From: Bin87 sp965220505
Lineage (GTDB): Bacteria > Chloroflexota > Dehalococcoidia > Lucifugimonadales > UBA3495
DNA length: 64,000 nucleotides
Direction of reading: 5' to 3'
Assembly: GCA_965220505.1 (NCBI GenBank)
Contig: CBDCQE010000003.1
Span: 1 to 64,000 of the forward strand
The translations under genes were made by a program, and so were the position numbers. Numbering within the stretch: the first letter of the stretch is position 1; each line of letters begins with the position of its first letter. The notes beneath the pieces are model-generated. The model was not told the DNA's origin and ran no database searches. It worked only from the letters and a program-made list of their open reading frames with translations. Shown here one piece after another: positions 51,715 through 61,228 of this stretch.

Positions 51715-52116
51715 ATGGCCGGAAAGATCGAGATCCGCCAGATCAACCACGTAACCACCATGGTCAAGGATACGGCCCGGGCCATGGAGTTCTATAACGA
51801 CCTGCTGGGGATCAAGCAGATCCAGAGCCAGGTCGACAATCCGGCCATCACCTGGCTGCAACTGGAAAACGGCGTGATGGTCCACCTGATCGAGACCGAC
51901 GAGGCCCCCGCCAAGCCGGGCAACGTACACCATGCTTTTCAGGTCGACGACCTTGAGGCCACCCGCACTACGCTGGAGAGCAGCGGCTACGAAGTGCTGC
52001 GGGGCGGCGTGCGCTACGACGGGCAGGCGTACTTCTTCATCGAAGATCCCGACGGCAACAGCGTCGAGTTCTGCACGGCGTCGGGCTACGCGCCGGCCCC
52101 GCCGCGACCGGCGTAA
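51715..52116 (+). CDS. VOC/glyoxalase-family protein
   Basis: This 133-residue protein comprises two beta-alpha-beta-beta-beta units, with INHVTTMVKDTARAMEFY and VHHAFQVDDLEATR. The metal ligands appear as His in each unit and the C-terminal Glu in DPDGNSVEF. It could be a lyase, dioxygenase or epimerase. It has a GGAGGG site and probably shares a transcript with aroK. Confidence 0.85.
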   Translation: MAGKIEIRQINHVTTMVKDTARAMEFYNDLLGIKQIQSQVDNPAITWLQLENGVMVHLIETDEAPAKPGNVHHAFQVDDLEATRTTLESSGYEVLRGGVRYDGQAYFFIEDPDGNSVEFCTASGYAPAPPRPA

Positions 52117-52128
52117 CCACAGGCTGCC

Positions 52129-52674
52129 GTGATCGTGGACAACATCATCCTGGTAGGCTTCATGGCGACGGGCAAGAGCCACGTCGGACGCATCATTTCC
52201 CGTCTCACCGGGCGGCGCATGACCGACCTGGATGAGGAAATCGTCCGGCGGGCACGCAAGCCGATCCACCAGATCTTCAGCGATGAAGGCGAGATCGTGT
52301 TCCGCGCCATGGAGCGGCACGCTGCTCTGACGCTGTGCGAGGGCGGCAACAAGGTGATCGCGGCCGGGGGCGGCGCTTTTGCCCAGGAACTGACCCGCCA
52401 GGTGTTGCTGGAGAACGGCATCGTGTTCTGCCTCACCGCCACGGCGGAAACCATCCACTACCGCATCACCCGGGGGAGCCCCAACGCCGCCGTGCGACCC
52501 ATGCTCGGCGGGGGAGATCCGCTGGTACGAATACGCGAACTGCTCGACGAGCGGGCCCCCGCCTACGCGCTGGCCCACCACGCCGTCGCCACCGACGACC
52601 GCACTCCGGAGGAGGTAGCGGACGAGGTGCTGCGGATATTTGAAACGGCCGTCACCACTACCACTCGGCCTTGA
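52129..52674 (+). CDS. aroK: Shikimate kinase
   Basis: This 181-residue kinase has the P-loop VGFMATGKSHVG, the shikimate-binding DLDEEIVRR and the later EIVFRAME and VIAAGGGAF segments. It starts at GTG 52129. It phosphorylates shikimate in the chorismate pathway, next to aroB, whose frame begins only 17 bp later. Confidence 0.88.
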   Translation: MIVDNIILVGFMATGKSHVGRIISRLTGRRMTDLDEEIVRRARKPIHQIFSDEGEIVFRAMERHAALTLCEGGNKVIAAGGGAFAQELTRQVLLENGIVFCLTATAETIHYRITRGSPNAAVRPMLGGGDPLVRIRELLDERAPAYALAHHAVATDDRTPEEVADEVLRIFETAVTTTTRP

Positions 52675-52691
52675 CTACTTGGAGGAACCAC

Positions 52692-53792
52692 ATGACCAGC
52701 CCAGACCTAGCCGCGACCGTAAATCACTCCGGGGGTAGTTACCCCGTCATCGCCGGCTGGGGCATCATAGACCGGCTGGGCGAGCACATCGCGGAACTCG
52801 GATTGGGCAACACCGCGTACATTGTCACGGACGAGAACGTGATGCGGCCTTACGGGCGCAATGCGCAGTGGGCGTTGCAGCGCGCCGGGATCGCCGCGCA
52901 TTGTTTCGTCATTCCCGCCGGCGAGACCAGCAAGTCCTTCCAGCAGGCGCAGGAAATCTACGAGTGGCTGGTGAGCCTCCGGGCCGAGCGCGGCCAGCCC
53001 ATCATCGCCATCGGCGGCGGGGTTGCCGGCGACCTGGGAGGGTTCATCGCCAGTACCTTCCTGCGGGGAGTGCCCTTCGTTCAGGTGCCGACCAGCATGG
53101 CGGCCATGGTGGACGCCTCCATTGGCGGCAAGGTCGCGGTGAATCTGCCCCAGGCCAAGAACATGGTGGGCGCGTTCTACCAGCCGCGGGCAGTTCTGGC
53201 CGACGTGCAGGCCTTGTCCACGCTGGGCAAGCGGGAACTCGCCGAGGGCTGGGCCGAGGCGATCAAGCACGGCCTGATTCTGGACCCGTCGCTGGTTGAC
53301 GTGTTCGAGGAGCACGCGGAGGCGTTGATGGAAGTGGAACCGGAGATCTCCACCGAGGTGATCCGGCGCAGCATGGCCATCAAGGCCGATGTGGTGAGCC
53401 AGGACGAGCGCGAGACGCTGGGCATCCGCATTCTGCTGAACTACGGGCACACCATTGGCCACGCGCTGGAAGCCTCTACCGAGTACGGCCGGTTCATGCA
53501 CGGCGAAGGCGTATCGGTGGGCATGATGGGCGCCGGACGCATCGCCCGGGAGATGGGGATGATCGGCGACGACATCCTGGACCGTCAGCGCGTCCTGCTG
53601 GAGCGATTCAACCTGCCCATCTCGGCTCGGGGCGTTGACCTGGACGGGGTCCGGGGAGCGATGTCGCTGGACAAGAAGACGGTCGGCGGCGCCAACCGCT
53701 GGGTGCTGCTGGAAGACGTCGGCCGCGCCACCGTCCGCCGGGATATTCCCGGCGAAGTGGTGGAGGACACGCTGGCCTGGCTTACGGAGTAG
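52692..53792 (+). CDS. aroB: 3-dehydroquinate synthase
   Basis: This 366-residue enzyme has the NAD-site IAIGGGVAGDLGGFIAST, VPTSMAAMVDASIGGKVAVN, EGWAEAIKHG and the zinc histidines in ILLNYGHTIGHALE. The canonical VDSSVGGK is here VDASIGGK. The ATG at 52692 has TTGGAGGA upstream; the open frame reaches a TTG at 52671. Confidence 0.94.
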   Translation: MTSPDLAATVNHSGGSYPVIAGWGIIDRLGEHIAELGLGNTAYIVTDENVMRPYGRNAQWALQRAGIAAHCFVIPAGETSKSFQQAQEIYEWLVSLRAERGQPIIAIGGGVAGDLGGFIASTFLRGVPFVQVPTSMAAMVDASIGGKVAVNLPQAKNMVGAFYQPRAVLADVQALSTLGKRELAEGWAEAIKHGLILDPSLVDVFEEHAEALMEVEPEISTEVIRRSMAIKADVVSQDERETLGIRILLNYGHTIGHALEASTEYGRFMHGEGVSVGMMGAGRIAREMGMIGDDILDRQRVLLERFNLPISARGVDLDGVRGAMSLDKKTVGGANRWVLLEDVGRATVRRDIPGEVVEDTLAWLTE

Positions 53793-53852
53793 CCACGGTC
53801 GCCAGAACCGGACGAGGGATCACTCGGTTACCTGTAGGCCCAGAAGGTTACA

Positions 53853-54077
53853 TCAATAAACCTGACTACACAGGCGGGCCCGCCGGAATGTTTGTCTGGC
53901 ATCGGCAGCCAACGCCGCCCAAACCGTTGCTCCTGCCCAGCCGACTAAGAAGGACGCCAGGATAATCCACTTGGCTCCGGGCAGACCTGCGACGCACAAG
54001 TTAGCATCGCCAGCAAGCAGCCCCGCCGCCGGCAGGCCGCCAACCAACGCCAGGCCGTATCGAACCGCTATCTGCAT
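53853..54077 (-). CDS. Possible small membrane protein
   Basis: A 74-residue frame with two hydrophobic stretches (YGLALVGGLPAAGLLAG; WIILASFLVGWAGATVWAAL) and a basic tail. It lies beyond a terminator for the upstream minus-strand gene and has no ribosome-binding site that I can see. A plausible but weak call. Confidence 0.35.
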   Translation of the reverse strand: MQIAVRYGLALVGGLPAAGLLAGDANLCVAGLPGAKWIILASFLVGWAGATVWAALAADARQTFRRARLCSQVY

Positions 54078-54090
54078 CTGCCGACCCTAA

Positions 54091-54137
54091 TAAAAACGCC
54101 CGCCAGTCCAGCCCACGAACAGGCTGGAGGGCGGGGA
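54091..54137 (-). terminator. Intrinsic terminator after the TauE-type exporter gene
   Basis: Read on the minus strand, an imperfect hairpin (CCCGCC and TCCAGCC arms with their complements) is followed by GTTTTTATT. It ends the leftward transcript of the exporter. Confidence 0.75.
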
Positions 54138-54175
54138 GGTTTCAAGGGTACCGTATCAGTTTCGCCCGGAGTCCG

Positions 54176-55279
54176 TCAAACCGCCCGTCGGCGGGCTGCC
54201 CTCGCCTCGCGCAACGCGGACAGGCGGCGGCCGCGTCTGGCCTGGCTCACCGCGGCGGCAGTCAGCAGGATAAGGATTGTCACCGCGACGGCGCCGGATA
54301 CGCCCAGGAGGAGCGCCTGGCTGACCTGCTCCAACCCGCCCGATCCCAATAGCCGGGCCAACTGACCCAAGCCAACGGCGACACCGGCGTTGAGCACGGT
54401 CACGCCGAACAGGCCGAGGATACGGCTGGCGTTGACAAACCGCGTGGCCAGGGCACCCAGTTGGGTGCCGACGGAGGCCGACGCGAACATGATGACGGCG
54501 ATCATCGGATCGACGTTGCCGCTCAGCGAATAGAGGAACGCCCCCAGGCTGCCGGTGATGATGATCTGGAACAGGTCAGTGCCGATGGCGACGGCCGGCG
54601 GGACGCCCAGGCCGTAGACCAGGAACGGCATCAGGAGAAACCCGCCGCCGGCGCCCAGCAAAGCGGCGATGAACCCGATGGTGAAGCCGGCGAACGTGGG
54701 GACCAGCGCCGACATCTCATCGATACCCGCCCTGGGGAAAGCCGGCCGCAGGTTCACCTCGCCCGAAAATCTCGCGCCCGCCAGCATGGGCAGTCGGAGC
54801 CGGTCCGGGCCGACACGCACGCTGCGGAACCAACCGGGAAGTCCACCGCCTACCCTACGGCCCGGACGGTACCGGAGTTGCCTGATCCAGTTGCCCACCA
54901 TCAGCGAGCCCAGGCTCAGCAGCAGCACGAAGTAGATCGCGCCGACCACCGGCCCGGCGACGCCGGCGTGTTCCAGGGTCGCGTTGACCCGCTCGCCGGC
55001 GAACACGCCGGGAATGGTCCCGCAGACGATGAGGACGGCGAGGCGAATGTCGACGTTGCCCAGACGGCGGTGGCGTAGGGTACTGGTGATCGCCGTGCCC
55101 ATCACCATGAGGAGACCGGTACCGACGGCGTAGATGGTCGGGACGCCAAGAACGAGGAGTCCTCCGGTGATGAGGAAGCCCCCGCCCACGCCGAAAAACC
55201 CGGTCATGGTTCCGACGATCATTCCCAGCAGCGCCAGCAGCAAGGGCGATACCGTGGCGTCGGCGATGGGGAAGTGCAC
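54176..55279 (-). CDS. TauE/SafE-family sulfite/anion exporter
   Basis: This 367-residue membrane protein has the family repeats MIVGTMTGFFGVGGGFLITG in the first half and FIAALLGAGGGFLLMPFLVYG in the second, each with several membrane helices. Members export or import sulfite, sulfoacetate and related anions. The start is GTG 55279, one base after the stop of the preceding small gene; a longer open frame upstream overlaps that gene and is discarded. Confidence 0.88.
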   Translation of the reverse strand: MHFPIADATVSPLLLALLGMIVGTMTGFFGVGGGFLITGGLLVLGVPTIYAVGTGLLMVMGTAITSTLRHRRLGNVDIRLAVLIVCGTIPGVFAGERVNATLEHAGVAGPVVGAIYFVLLLSLGSLMVGNWIRQLRYRPGRRVGGGLPGWFRSVRVGPDRLRLPMLAGARFSGEVNLRPAFPRAGIDEMSALVPTFAGFTIGFIAALLGAGGGFLLMPFLVYGLGVPPAVAIGTDLFQIIITGSLGAFLYSLSGNVDPMIAVIMFASASVGTQLGALATRFVNASRILGLFGVTVLNAGVAVGLGQLARLLGSGGLEQVSQALLLGVSGAVAVTILILLTAAAVSQARRGRRLSALREARAARRRAV

Positions 55280-55280
55280 G

Positions 55281-55475
55281 CTAGTGTCCCCGGCGGGAGC
55301 GGTTATCGGCCGGCGAGCGTCCGCGAGGGCGGGCCAACGCGACGCCCCGGGCGACCAGATCCCAGAAGATGTACAGCACAACCGCGGTAACCGCCATGGC
55401 GGCGATCACGGAAACCGCCCACAGGATCTTGTGCCGGCTCAACTCCAGAAGGAATTCGGATAACGCCTGGTACAT
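55281..55475 (-). CDS. Small membrane protein preceding the TauE-type exporter
   Basis: This 64-residue protein has one membrane helix (ILWAVSVIAAMAVTAVVLYIF) and a basic tail. Its TAG is one base before the exporter GTG, so it is almost certainly co-translated. It may be an accessory subunit. No family is recognised. Confidence 0.6.
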   Translation of the reverse strand: MYQALSEFLLELSRHKILWAVSVIAAMAVTAVVLYIFWDLVARGVALARPRGRSPADNRSRRGH

Positions 55476-55618
55476 GTGTGGGCCCTATTGCCGGCAAAGG
55501 CTTGCAACGGAGGGGTGACGCACAATGATATTCCAGATTGGCCATGCCATGCAGCTAAAGCTGGAGTGGGGGACCGCTGGTTTGCGCAGGCGGGACCGTT
55601 GCGCGTACATTAACCCGC

Positions 55619-56800
55619 ATGACGACCCAACGGTTCGGTTTTCAACTGCTCTCGACCGATGGAGCCGCCCGGCGCGGGCAGGTTACCACGCCCCATGGGG
55701 AGGCGCAAACGCCCCTGTTCATGCCGGTGGCAACCCAGGCGACGGTGAAGGGCCTGACCTTCGACGAGGTTCGCTCCCTGGGCGCGGAAACGGTGCTGAG
55801 CAACGCCTACCACCTGTACCTGCGGCCGGGAGTGGAACGGGTCCGCGACGCCGGCGGGCTGCATCGGTTCATGGGCTGGGACGGGCCGATACTAACCGAC
55901 AGCGGAGGTTACCAGGCGTTCAGCATGGGCACGCTGCGCCGAGTGAACGACGACGGCATCGTGTTCCGCTCCCACATCGACGGAAGCGAGCATTTCTTCA
56001 CGCCGGAGTCGGCGATAATCAACCAGCACGGGATCGGAGCGGACATCATCATGTGCTTCGACCAGTGCGTTTTTTCAGCGGGCGAACCGGGCGCGGTGGA
56101 AGATGCGATGGAGCGCACGCACCGTTGGGCACAGGTCTGCCACGACACGCACGCGCGGAGCGAGCGATCCGGAAAGCAGGCGTTGTTCGGAATAGTGCAG
56201 GGCGGGACGGTGCCCGAACTGCGACGGGCGTCAACGGACTACATCACGGGCATCCCATTTGACGGTTACGCCATCGGCGGCCTGGCGGTAGGCGAGACCA
56301 AGGCGGAAATGCACGACGTGACCGGGCTGGTGTGCGAAGGGCTGCCGGAGGACCGGACGCGTTACCTGATGGGAGTGGGTTCGCCGGAGGACCTGGTGAA
56401 CTCGGTGGCGCTGGGCGTGGACATGTTCGACTGCGTCCTGCCAACCCGCGTGGCCCGCAACGGGGCGCTGTTCACCCCCACGGGTCGGGTCAACATCGCC
56501 AACCGCAAGTATGCCGATCAGGACCTGCCGCTGGATGCGGCCTGCGACTGCTATACCTGCCGGAACTACACCGCCGCGTACCTGCGGCATCTTTTCAAGG
56601 CCGGCGAGATGCTGGGGCCTCGCCTGGCATCGATACATAACCTGCGCTTCATCCTCAGGCTCATGGAGGACATGCGGGACGCGATAGCAGAGGGGCGGTT
56701 CGCAGCATTCCGTGAGGAGTTCCTGAGTTCGTACCGACCCACGGACGAAGGACGGCGTCAGGCCCAGAAGCACCGTTGGATTGAAGAACGGGGCGCCTGA
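55619..56800 (+). CDS. tgt: Queuine tRNA-ribosyltransferase
   Basis: This 393-residue TIM-barrel enzyme exchanges guanine 34 for preQ1/queuine in GUN-anticodon tRNAs. It has ILTDSGGYQAFSMG with a catalytic Asp, the IVQGGTVPELR region and MFDCVLPTRVARNG with the nucleophilic Asp. The zinc site reads CDCYTCRNYTAAYLRHL. No queA is adjacent. Confidence 0.95.
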   Translation: MTTQRFGFQLLSTDGAARRGQVTTPHGEAQTPLFMPVATQATVKGLTFDEVRSLGAETVLSNAYHLYLRPGVERVRDAGGLHRFMGWDGPILTDSGGYQAFSMGTLRRVNDDGIVFRSHIDGSEHFFTPESAIINQHGIGADIIMCFDQCVFSAGEPGAVEDAMERTHRWAQVCHDTHARSERSGKQALFGIVQGGTVPELRRASTDYITGIPFDGYAIGGLAVGETKAEMHDVTGLVCEGLPEDRTRYLMGVGSPEDLVNSVALGVDMFDCVLPTRVARNGALFTPTGRVNIANRKYADQDLPLDAACDCYTCRNYTAAYLRHLFKAGEMLGPRLASIHNLRFILRLMEDMRDAIAEGRFAAFREEFLSSYRPTDEGRRQAQKHRWIEERGA

Positions 56801-56844
56801 TTCCCTCACGTGTAACCGGTTTGACGACGAGGGGAGCAAATTTA

Positions 56845-56966
56845 CATCGATGAACAGGATGAATAGGATGCCGACAACGCCGGCTCTCCGCTCTGCTGAT
56901 GGCAGCGTCCAAGGTGCGGGGCATTTCCAGCAATCAATCTAATCCTGTCCATCTTGTTCATCGATG
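56845..56966. repeat. Long imperfect inverted repeat (GATGAACAGGAT type)
   Basis: CATCGATGAACAGGATGAAT with downstream bases to 56869 is complementary to 56942-56966 at 22 of 25 positions, around a 72-base loop. It shares AGGAT/ATCCT words with the elements at 15082 and 31781. Confidence 0.7.
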
Positions 56967-57094
56967 CAATAGACAACGCGGGGACATGTGAGGGCGTGGG
57001 CAGGGTTGACAAACAATGTTGCCGGGCCTACGGTGGCCTAACGGCCCCGGCGCGAGAAACGAAAATATCGACACCGGCGGAGGCGCTGTTGCTC

Positions 57095-58498
57095 ATGGTG
57101 GCCACGGACAACATATCGAGCGGAGCCACGAACGCCCTGAGCGATGATGGTCAGCCGTATATCCGGGTTGATTCGGTCTGGAAAGTGTTTGGGAGGAACC
57201 CGGAACGGGTATTGGAGCCGCAGTACGCGGAGCATGACAAGTCCTTTTTCCAGAGCGAGTTTGGCAACGTCATCGGCCTGCAGGACGTATCGTTTCAGGT
57301 AAACCGGGGCGAAACCTTCGTGATCATGGGGCTGTCGGGCAGCGGCAAGTCCACCATGGTGCGTTGCCTGATACGGCTGATCGAGCCCACCGCCGGCGAG
57401 ATAGTCATCGCGGGCGAGGACATCACCAGGATGTCGGACAAGGAACTGATCGAGTTCCGCCGCAGCAAGATCGCCATGGTGTTCCAGCACTACGGCCTGA
57501 TGCCCCACCGCAACGTGCTGGATAACGCCGGGTGGGGGTTGGAGGTCCAGGGGGTCAAGAAGCCGGAGCGGGAAGCCCGCACCCGCGAGGTGCTGGAGTT
57601 GGTCGGCCTGGGCGGGTGGGAAGAGTCGTACCCGCGCCAGCTATCGGGGGGCATGCAGCAACGGGTCGGCCTGGCGCGGGCGCTGGCGGTGGACACCGAC
57701 ATCCTGCTGATGGATGAGCCGTTCAGCGGGCTGGATCCTCTGATCCGCCGGCAGATGCAGGACGAACTGCTCCGGCTGCAAACCGAGCTGCACAAGACCA
57801 TCGTGTTCATCACCCACGACCTCAACGAGGCGCTGAAGCTGGGTGACCGGATCGCCATCATGCACGACGGCAAGGTCGCGCAGATAGGATCGCCGGAGGA
57901 CATCGTGCTGCGGCCTGAGGACGAGTACGTGGGCGATTTCACCCAGGACGTGCGGCTGGAGACGATCCTCAGCGCCAGCAAGGTGATGGTGACACCCAAG
58001 GCCACCGTGATGGGACACCAGGGGCCGCGGGCCGCGTTGCACACGATCGGCAACAGCGACGGCGATGCGGCCTGGGTGGTGGACCGGGGCCAGCGCTACA
58101 TCGGGTTGCTCTCCATCAGCAACGCCGAGCGGGCGCTGCGGGCCGGGGTCAAGCGTTTCGACGAGGCTTGGGACTACGTGGACCGGGAATACCAGGCGGT
58201 GGCGGCGACGACCTCCTTCGACGAACTGATCCCAATGGCCATGAGCAGCGACTTCCCGATTCCGGTTACCGACGAAACGAACACGCTGGTCGGCGAAGTG
58301 CATCGCAGCGCGCTGGCCGAGGCGTTGGCGGAAACGTCGGCTGCGGACCCCGACTATGCGGCCAATGCCGCGGAGAACGCGGCGCTGGCGGCCGCCCAAC
58401 CCGCTGCGGACCAGGGCTCCAGCCGGCTTGAGGACGCAACGGAAGTCGAAGTGGAATTGTCGCGCGCGCGTATTCAGCAACCGCCCATGCCCATCTAA
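57095..58498 (+). CDS. Glycine betaine/proline-type ABC transporter ATP-binding protein (ProV/OpuAA-like)
   Basis: This 467-residue ATPase has Walker A MGLSGSGKST, signature LSGGMQQRVGLARAL, Walker B ILLMDEPFSGLDPL and FITHDLNEALKLGD. After the nucleotide-binding domain a CBS-like tail region follows (DAAWVVDRGQRYIGLLSI), and then an Ala-rich extension not usual in ProV. The start at 57095 is set by GGAGG 11 bases upstream. The permease and binding protein follow. Confidence 0.92.
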   Translation: MVATDNISSGATNALSDDGQPYIRVDSVWKVFGRNPERVLEPQYAEHDKSFFQSEFGNVIGLQDVSFQVNRGETFVIMGLSGSGKSTMVRCLIRLIEPTAGEIVIAGEDITRMSDKELIEFRRSKIAMVFQHYGLMPHRNVLDNAGWGLEVQGVKKPEREARTREVLELVGLGGWEESYPRQLSGGMQQRVGLARALAVDTDILLMDEPFSGLDPLIRRQMQDELLRLQTELHKTIVFITHDLNEALKLGDRIAIMHDGKVAQIGSPEDIVLRPEDEYVGDFTQDVRLETILSASKVMVTPKATVMGHQGPRAALHTIGNSDGDAAWVVDRGQRYIGLLSISNAERALRAGVKRFDEAWDYVDREYQAVAATTSFDELIPMAMSSDFPIPVTDETNTLVGEVHRSALAEALAETSAADPDYAANAAENAALAAAQPAADQGSSRLEDATEVEVELSRARIQQPPMPI

Positions 58499-58566
58499 CC
58501 CCCGAACTTCGCCAGACCCTGTTCCACCGGCCGGTCTATCGGGCCGGCGCCGTCGCGGAGGCCAAC

Positions 58567-59661
58567 ATGGCAGTCATCACCAGAGACGAGCCCGAATCCC
58601 GAGCCACCCCGGGGACGCTGGCAGAGCCGACACAGTCGTCGGAGACGCCACGGTTCGCCCTGGCGGCGATTCCACCGCTTTACTTGTGGGTCGCCGGAGT
58701 GGTCTCAGTCATCGTCGTGCTGGTGGTGTGCCTGGCCTTCTGGGGGCCGGGAATGGAATTCCCCACTACCGTCGCTCACGTGCAATCCAGCGACGGATCG
58801 ACCAGTTTCCCCAGGTCAGTTCGAGATGTGACCGGCGACGCGATCGACGACGCTACGAAGTGGTTGACCACAAACGGGCGCTGGCTGTTCGAAGGTATCA
58901 AGGACGGTATCACCTACGCACTGCTCTACATTGAGCGCGGGTTGAAGTGGCTACCGTGGCCGGCGGTGGTCCTGGGCCTGACGCTGGCGGCATTCGCGGT
59001 GGGTCGTTGGGGGTTGATGGCGTTCACGGGCATCGCGTTCCTGTTCATCGGGTTCATGGGCCTGTGGGAACCCACGGTGGATACCATCGCGCTAATGGTG
59101 GTCGCGGTGGCGCTATCGGTGGGCATTGGCCTGCCCCTGGGCGTACTGGGCGCACGGAATCAAACCGCGGACCGCATCATGCGTCCTATCCTGGACGGCA
59201 TGCAGACCATGCCCAGCTTTGTGTACCTGATTCCGGGGATACTGTTCTTTGGATTGGGCAAGCCGGCCGGCATCTTTGCCACCATCATATACGCGGTGCC
59301 GCCGGTCATCCGGTTGACCAACCTGGGTATCCGGCAAGTCTCGCCGGAGACGGTGGAGGCGGCGCGTTCATTTGGCGCGTCACCGCTGCAGATCCTGACC
59401 AAAGTGCAGATACCAATGGCGCTGCCCACCATCATGGCCGGCATCAACCAGACGACGATGATGGCGCTGGCCATGGTAACGATTGCCAGCATGGTTGCGG
59501 CCGGGGGCTTGGGCGACAACGTGTTGCGGGCGATCCAGAAGAACGAAGTGGGCAATGGTGTGATTGCAGGCCTCTCCATCGTCTTCATGGCCATTGTGAT
59601 TGACCGGCTTACGCAAGCGGTGGCGCGCGGCCGGCAGGAAGCCCTGAGCGCGGGGCACTAA
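58567..59661 (+). CDS. Glycine betaine/proline-type ABC transporter permease (ProW-like)
   Basis: This 364-residue permease has a soluble N-terminus, one helix near residues 40-60 and a periplasmic segment. The ProW core has ALYIERGLKWLPWPAVVLGL and coupling loop ARSFGASPLQILTKVQIPMA. The GIRQVSPETVEAARSFGA stretch is characteristic. It follows the ATPase by 68 bp. Confidence 0.93.
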   Translation: MAVITRDEPESRATPGTLAEPTQSSETPRFALAAIPPLYLWVAGVVSVIVVLVVCLAFWGPGMEFPTTVAHVQSSDGSTSFPRSVRDVTGDAIDDATKWLTTNGRWLFEGIKDGITYALLYIERGLKWLPWPAVVLGLTLAAFAVGRWGLMAFTGIAFLFIGFMGLWEPTVDTIALMVVAVALSVGIGLPLGVLGARNQTADRIMRPILDGMQTMPSFVYLIPGILFFGLGKPAGIFATIIYAVPPVIRLTNLGIRQVSPETVEAARSFGASPLQILTKVQIPMALPTIMAGINQTTMMALAMVTIASMVAAGGLGDNVLRAIQKNEVGNGVIAGLSIVFMAIVIDRLTQAVARGRQEALSAGH

Positions 59662-59681
59662 CCGGCGTTGGGCCGACGGGT

Positions 59682-59708
59682 AGCGGACGGTTGCCATGAC
59701 CGTCCGCT
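59682..59708 (+). terminator. Hairpin between permease and binding-protein genes
   Basis: AGCGGACGGT and ACCGTCCGCT form a perfect 10-bp stem around TGCCATG, followed only by a weak T-rich region. It may cause partial termination or protect the upstream message. Confidence 0.55.
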
Positions 59709-59786
59709 AGATGTTTGTTCTGCGGAAACTTCTTATAATTCGTACACAAGCAATTATGTAATGTGTTGGTTGCAGCAATCGTAAGA

Positions 59787-59815
59787 TTGACAATGAAATT
59801 CAACACTGCAATAAT
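59787..59815 (+). promoter_or_regulatory. Separate promoter for the betaine-type binding protein
   Basis: TTGACA (59787-59792) and AATAAT (59810-59815) with a 17-bp spacer lie in an AT-rich stretch. An internal promoter here would let the binding protein be made in excess over the membrane parts. Confidence 0.7.
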
Positions 59816-59876
59816 CACCGCACTTTAGTTGCCGCTCGAAACTCCCGGCAAATCACCCCGCACGGAGGAAAGGACT

Positions 59877-61112
59877 TTGTTCACCAAGTACAGGCTATTG
59901 GGGCTTACCATGGTGTTGGCCATCGTAACGGTCATCGCCATCGCGGCCTGCTCGCCGGCTGAGCCGCAGGTCGTCGAGGTCACTCGCGTAGTGACGGAAC
60001 AGGTCGAGGTCGAAAAGGAAGTTGAGAAGGTCGTCACCGAGGAGGTCGAAGTCACGCGGGTGGTGACTGAGGAGGTCGTGAAGGAAGTCGAAGTCGAAAA
60101 GGAAGTCGAAGTCGAGAAGGTTGTCACCGAGCAGGTGGAAGTCACCCGCGTGGTCGAGGTGATGGCTCCCGAGGGACCGAAAGATACCATCATCTTCGGA
60201 GACCTGAACTGGTCCAGCGCGCTGCTCCAGAACCGCATCGCGCAGTACATCGTTGAGAAGGGCTATGGCTATCCCACCGATGTGAAGTTCGGCGCGACCT
60301 TGCCTCTGTTCCAGGGCTTGCAGAACGGCGATACCCACGTGACCATGGAGATCTGGCTGCCCAACCAGAATGAAGCCTGGAACGCCGCGCGTGAACAGGG
60401 AGCGGTGCTTTCGGTGGGTGAGAGCCTGGGCAAGGACTGGCAGTCCGCCTTCGTTATCCCGGCCTACCTGCAGGAGCAGTATCCGGAACTGGATAACGTG
60501 GAAGACCTGAAGGACCAGCAATACAAAGACCTGTTCAAGACAGCCGAGAGCGGCGACAAGGCACGCTTGGTTTCCTGCATCATCGGCTGGGCTTGCGAAG
60601 GAGTCAACGCCAAGCAGATCGAAGGATACGGACTGAGTGAGCACGTCCACATCGTCAACCCCGGTGATGGCGCCGCGCTGAACGCTGACCTCTACGGCGC
60701 GTACGAGCGAGGTGAACCCTGGCTGGGTTACCAGTGGGGCACCAATGATCCGGCGCTGAAGCTGGACCTGGTTCGTCTTGAAGAACCCGCTTACAGTGCG
60801 GAGTGTGAGTACACCACATTTGCCTGCGGCTACCCGGATGCCACCATCCTGATCGCGGTGTATCCGGACCTGCCCGGCCGCGCCCCCGATGTAGTGGAGA
60901 TGTTGCGGAACTGGGATTTCAACATCAACATCTACAAAGCGGTAGTGCGCTGGCAGGGCGACAACCCGGACGCGGATGTGAAGGCCACGGCTCTATGGTG
61001 GCTGAACAACAACGCCGACATCTGGGGCGGTTGGGTCACCGACGAGGCTGCCGAGAGCATCCAGGCCGCGCTGAGCGCCGGCGAGGAAGCTGAGGGCTGG
61101 CCGACCGAATAA
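59877..61112 (+). CDS. Glycine betaine-type substrate-binding lipoprotein (ProX/OpuAC-like) with Val-Glu stalk
   Basis: This 411-residue lipoprotein starts at TTG 59877, eight bases after GGAGG. The signal peptide ends in IAAC (Cys25). Residues about 30-95 are a repetitive Val/Glu/Lys/Thr stalk with units like VEVTRVVTE and VEKEVE. The binding domain begins at DTIIFGDLNWSSALLQNRIA and carries aromatic residues typical of the OpuAC fold (ATALWWLNNN). The stalk is a hallmark of Chloroflexota binding proteins. A terminator follows. Confidence 0.92.
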   Translation: MFTKYRLLGLTMVLAIVTVIAIAACSPAEPQVVEVTRVVTEQVEVEKEVEKVVTEEVEVTRVVTEEVVKEVEVEKEVEVEKVVTEQVEVTRVVEVMAPEGPKDTIIFGDLNWSSALLQNRIAQYIVEKGYGYPTDVKFGATLPLFQGLQNGDTHVTMEIWLPNQNEAWNAAREQGAVLSVGESLGKDWQSAFVIPAYLQEQYPELDNVEDLKDQQYKDLFKTAESGDKARLVSCIIGWACEGVNAKQIEGYGLSEHVHIVNPGDGAALNADLYGAYERGEPWLGYQWGTNDPALKLDLVRLEEPAYSAECEYTTFACGYPDATILIAVYPDLPGRAPDVVEMLRNWDFNINIYKAVVRWQGDNPDADVKATALWWLNNNADIWGGWVTDEAAESIQAALSAGEEAEGWPTE

Positions 61113-61141
61113 ACGGAACCCGAGCATAACGGCATCGTGAG

Positions 61142-61172
61142 GGCGGCTTCCTGAAGGGAGCCGCCTTCTTTT
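61142..61172 (+). terminator. Intrinsic terminator after the betaine-type operon
   Basis: GGCGGCT (61142-61148) and AGCCGCC (61159-61165) form a stem, followed by TTCTTTT. Confidence 0.85.
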
Positions 61173-61228
61173 CTGCTACAATGCAGCCGCTTTTAGAGTA
61201 CGATTTTTCCCGACAGGACGCCATAGTC

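Noticed and set aside
52671..52691. TTG start for aroB overlapping aroK
   Set aside because: The ATG at 52692 has a strong GGAGG at proper spacing and fits the family length.
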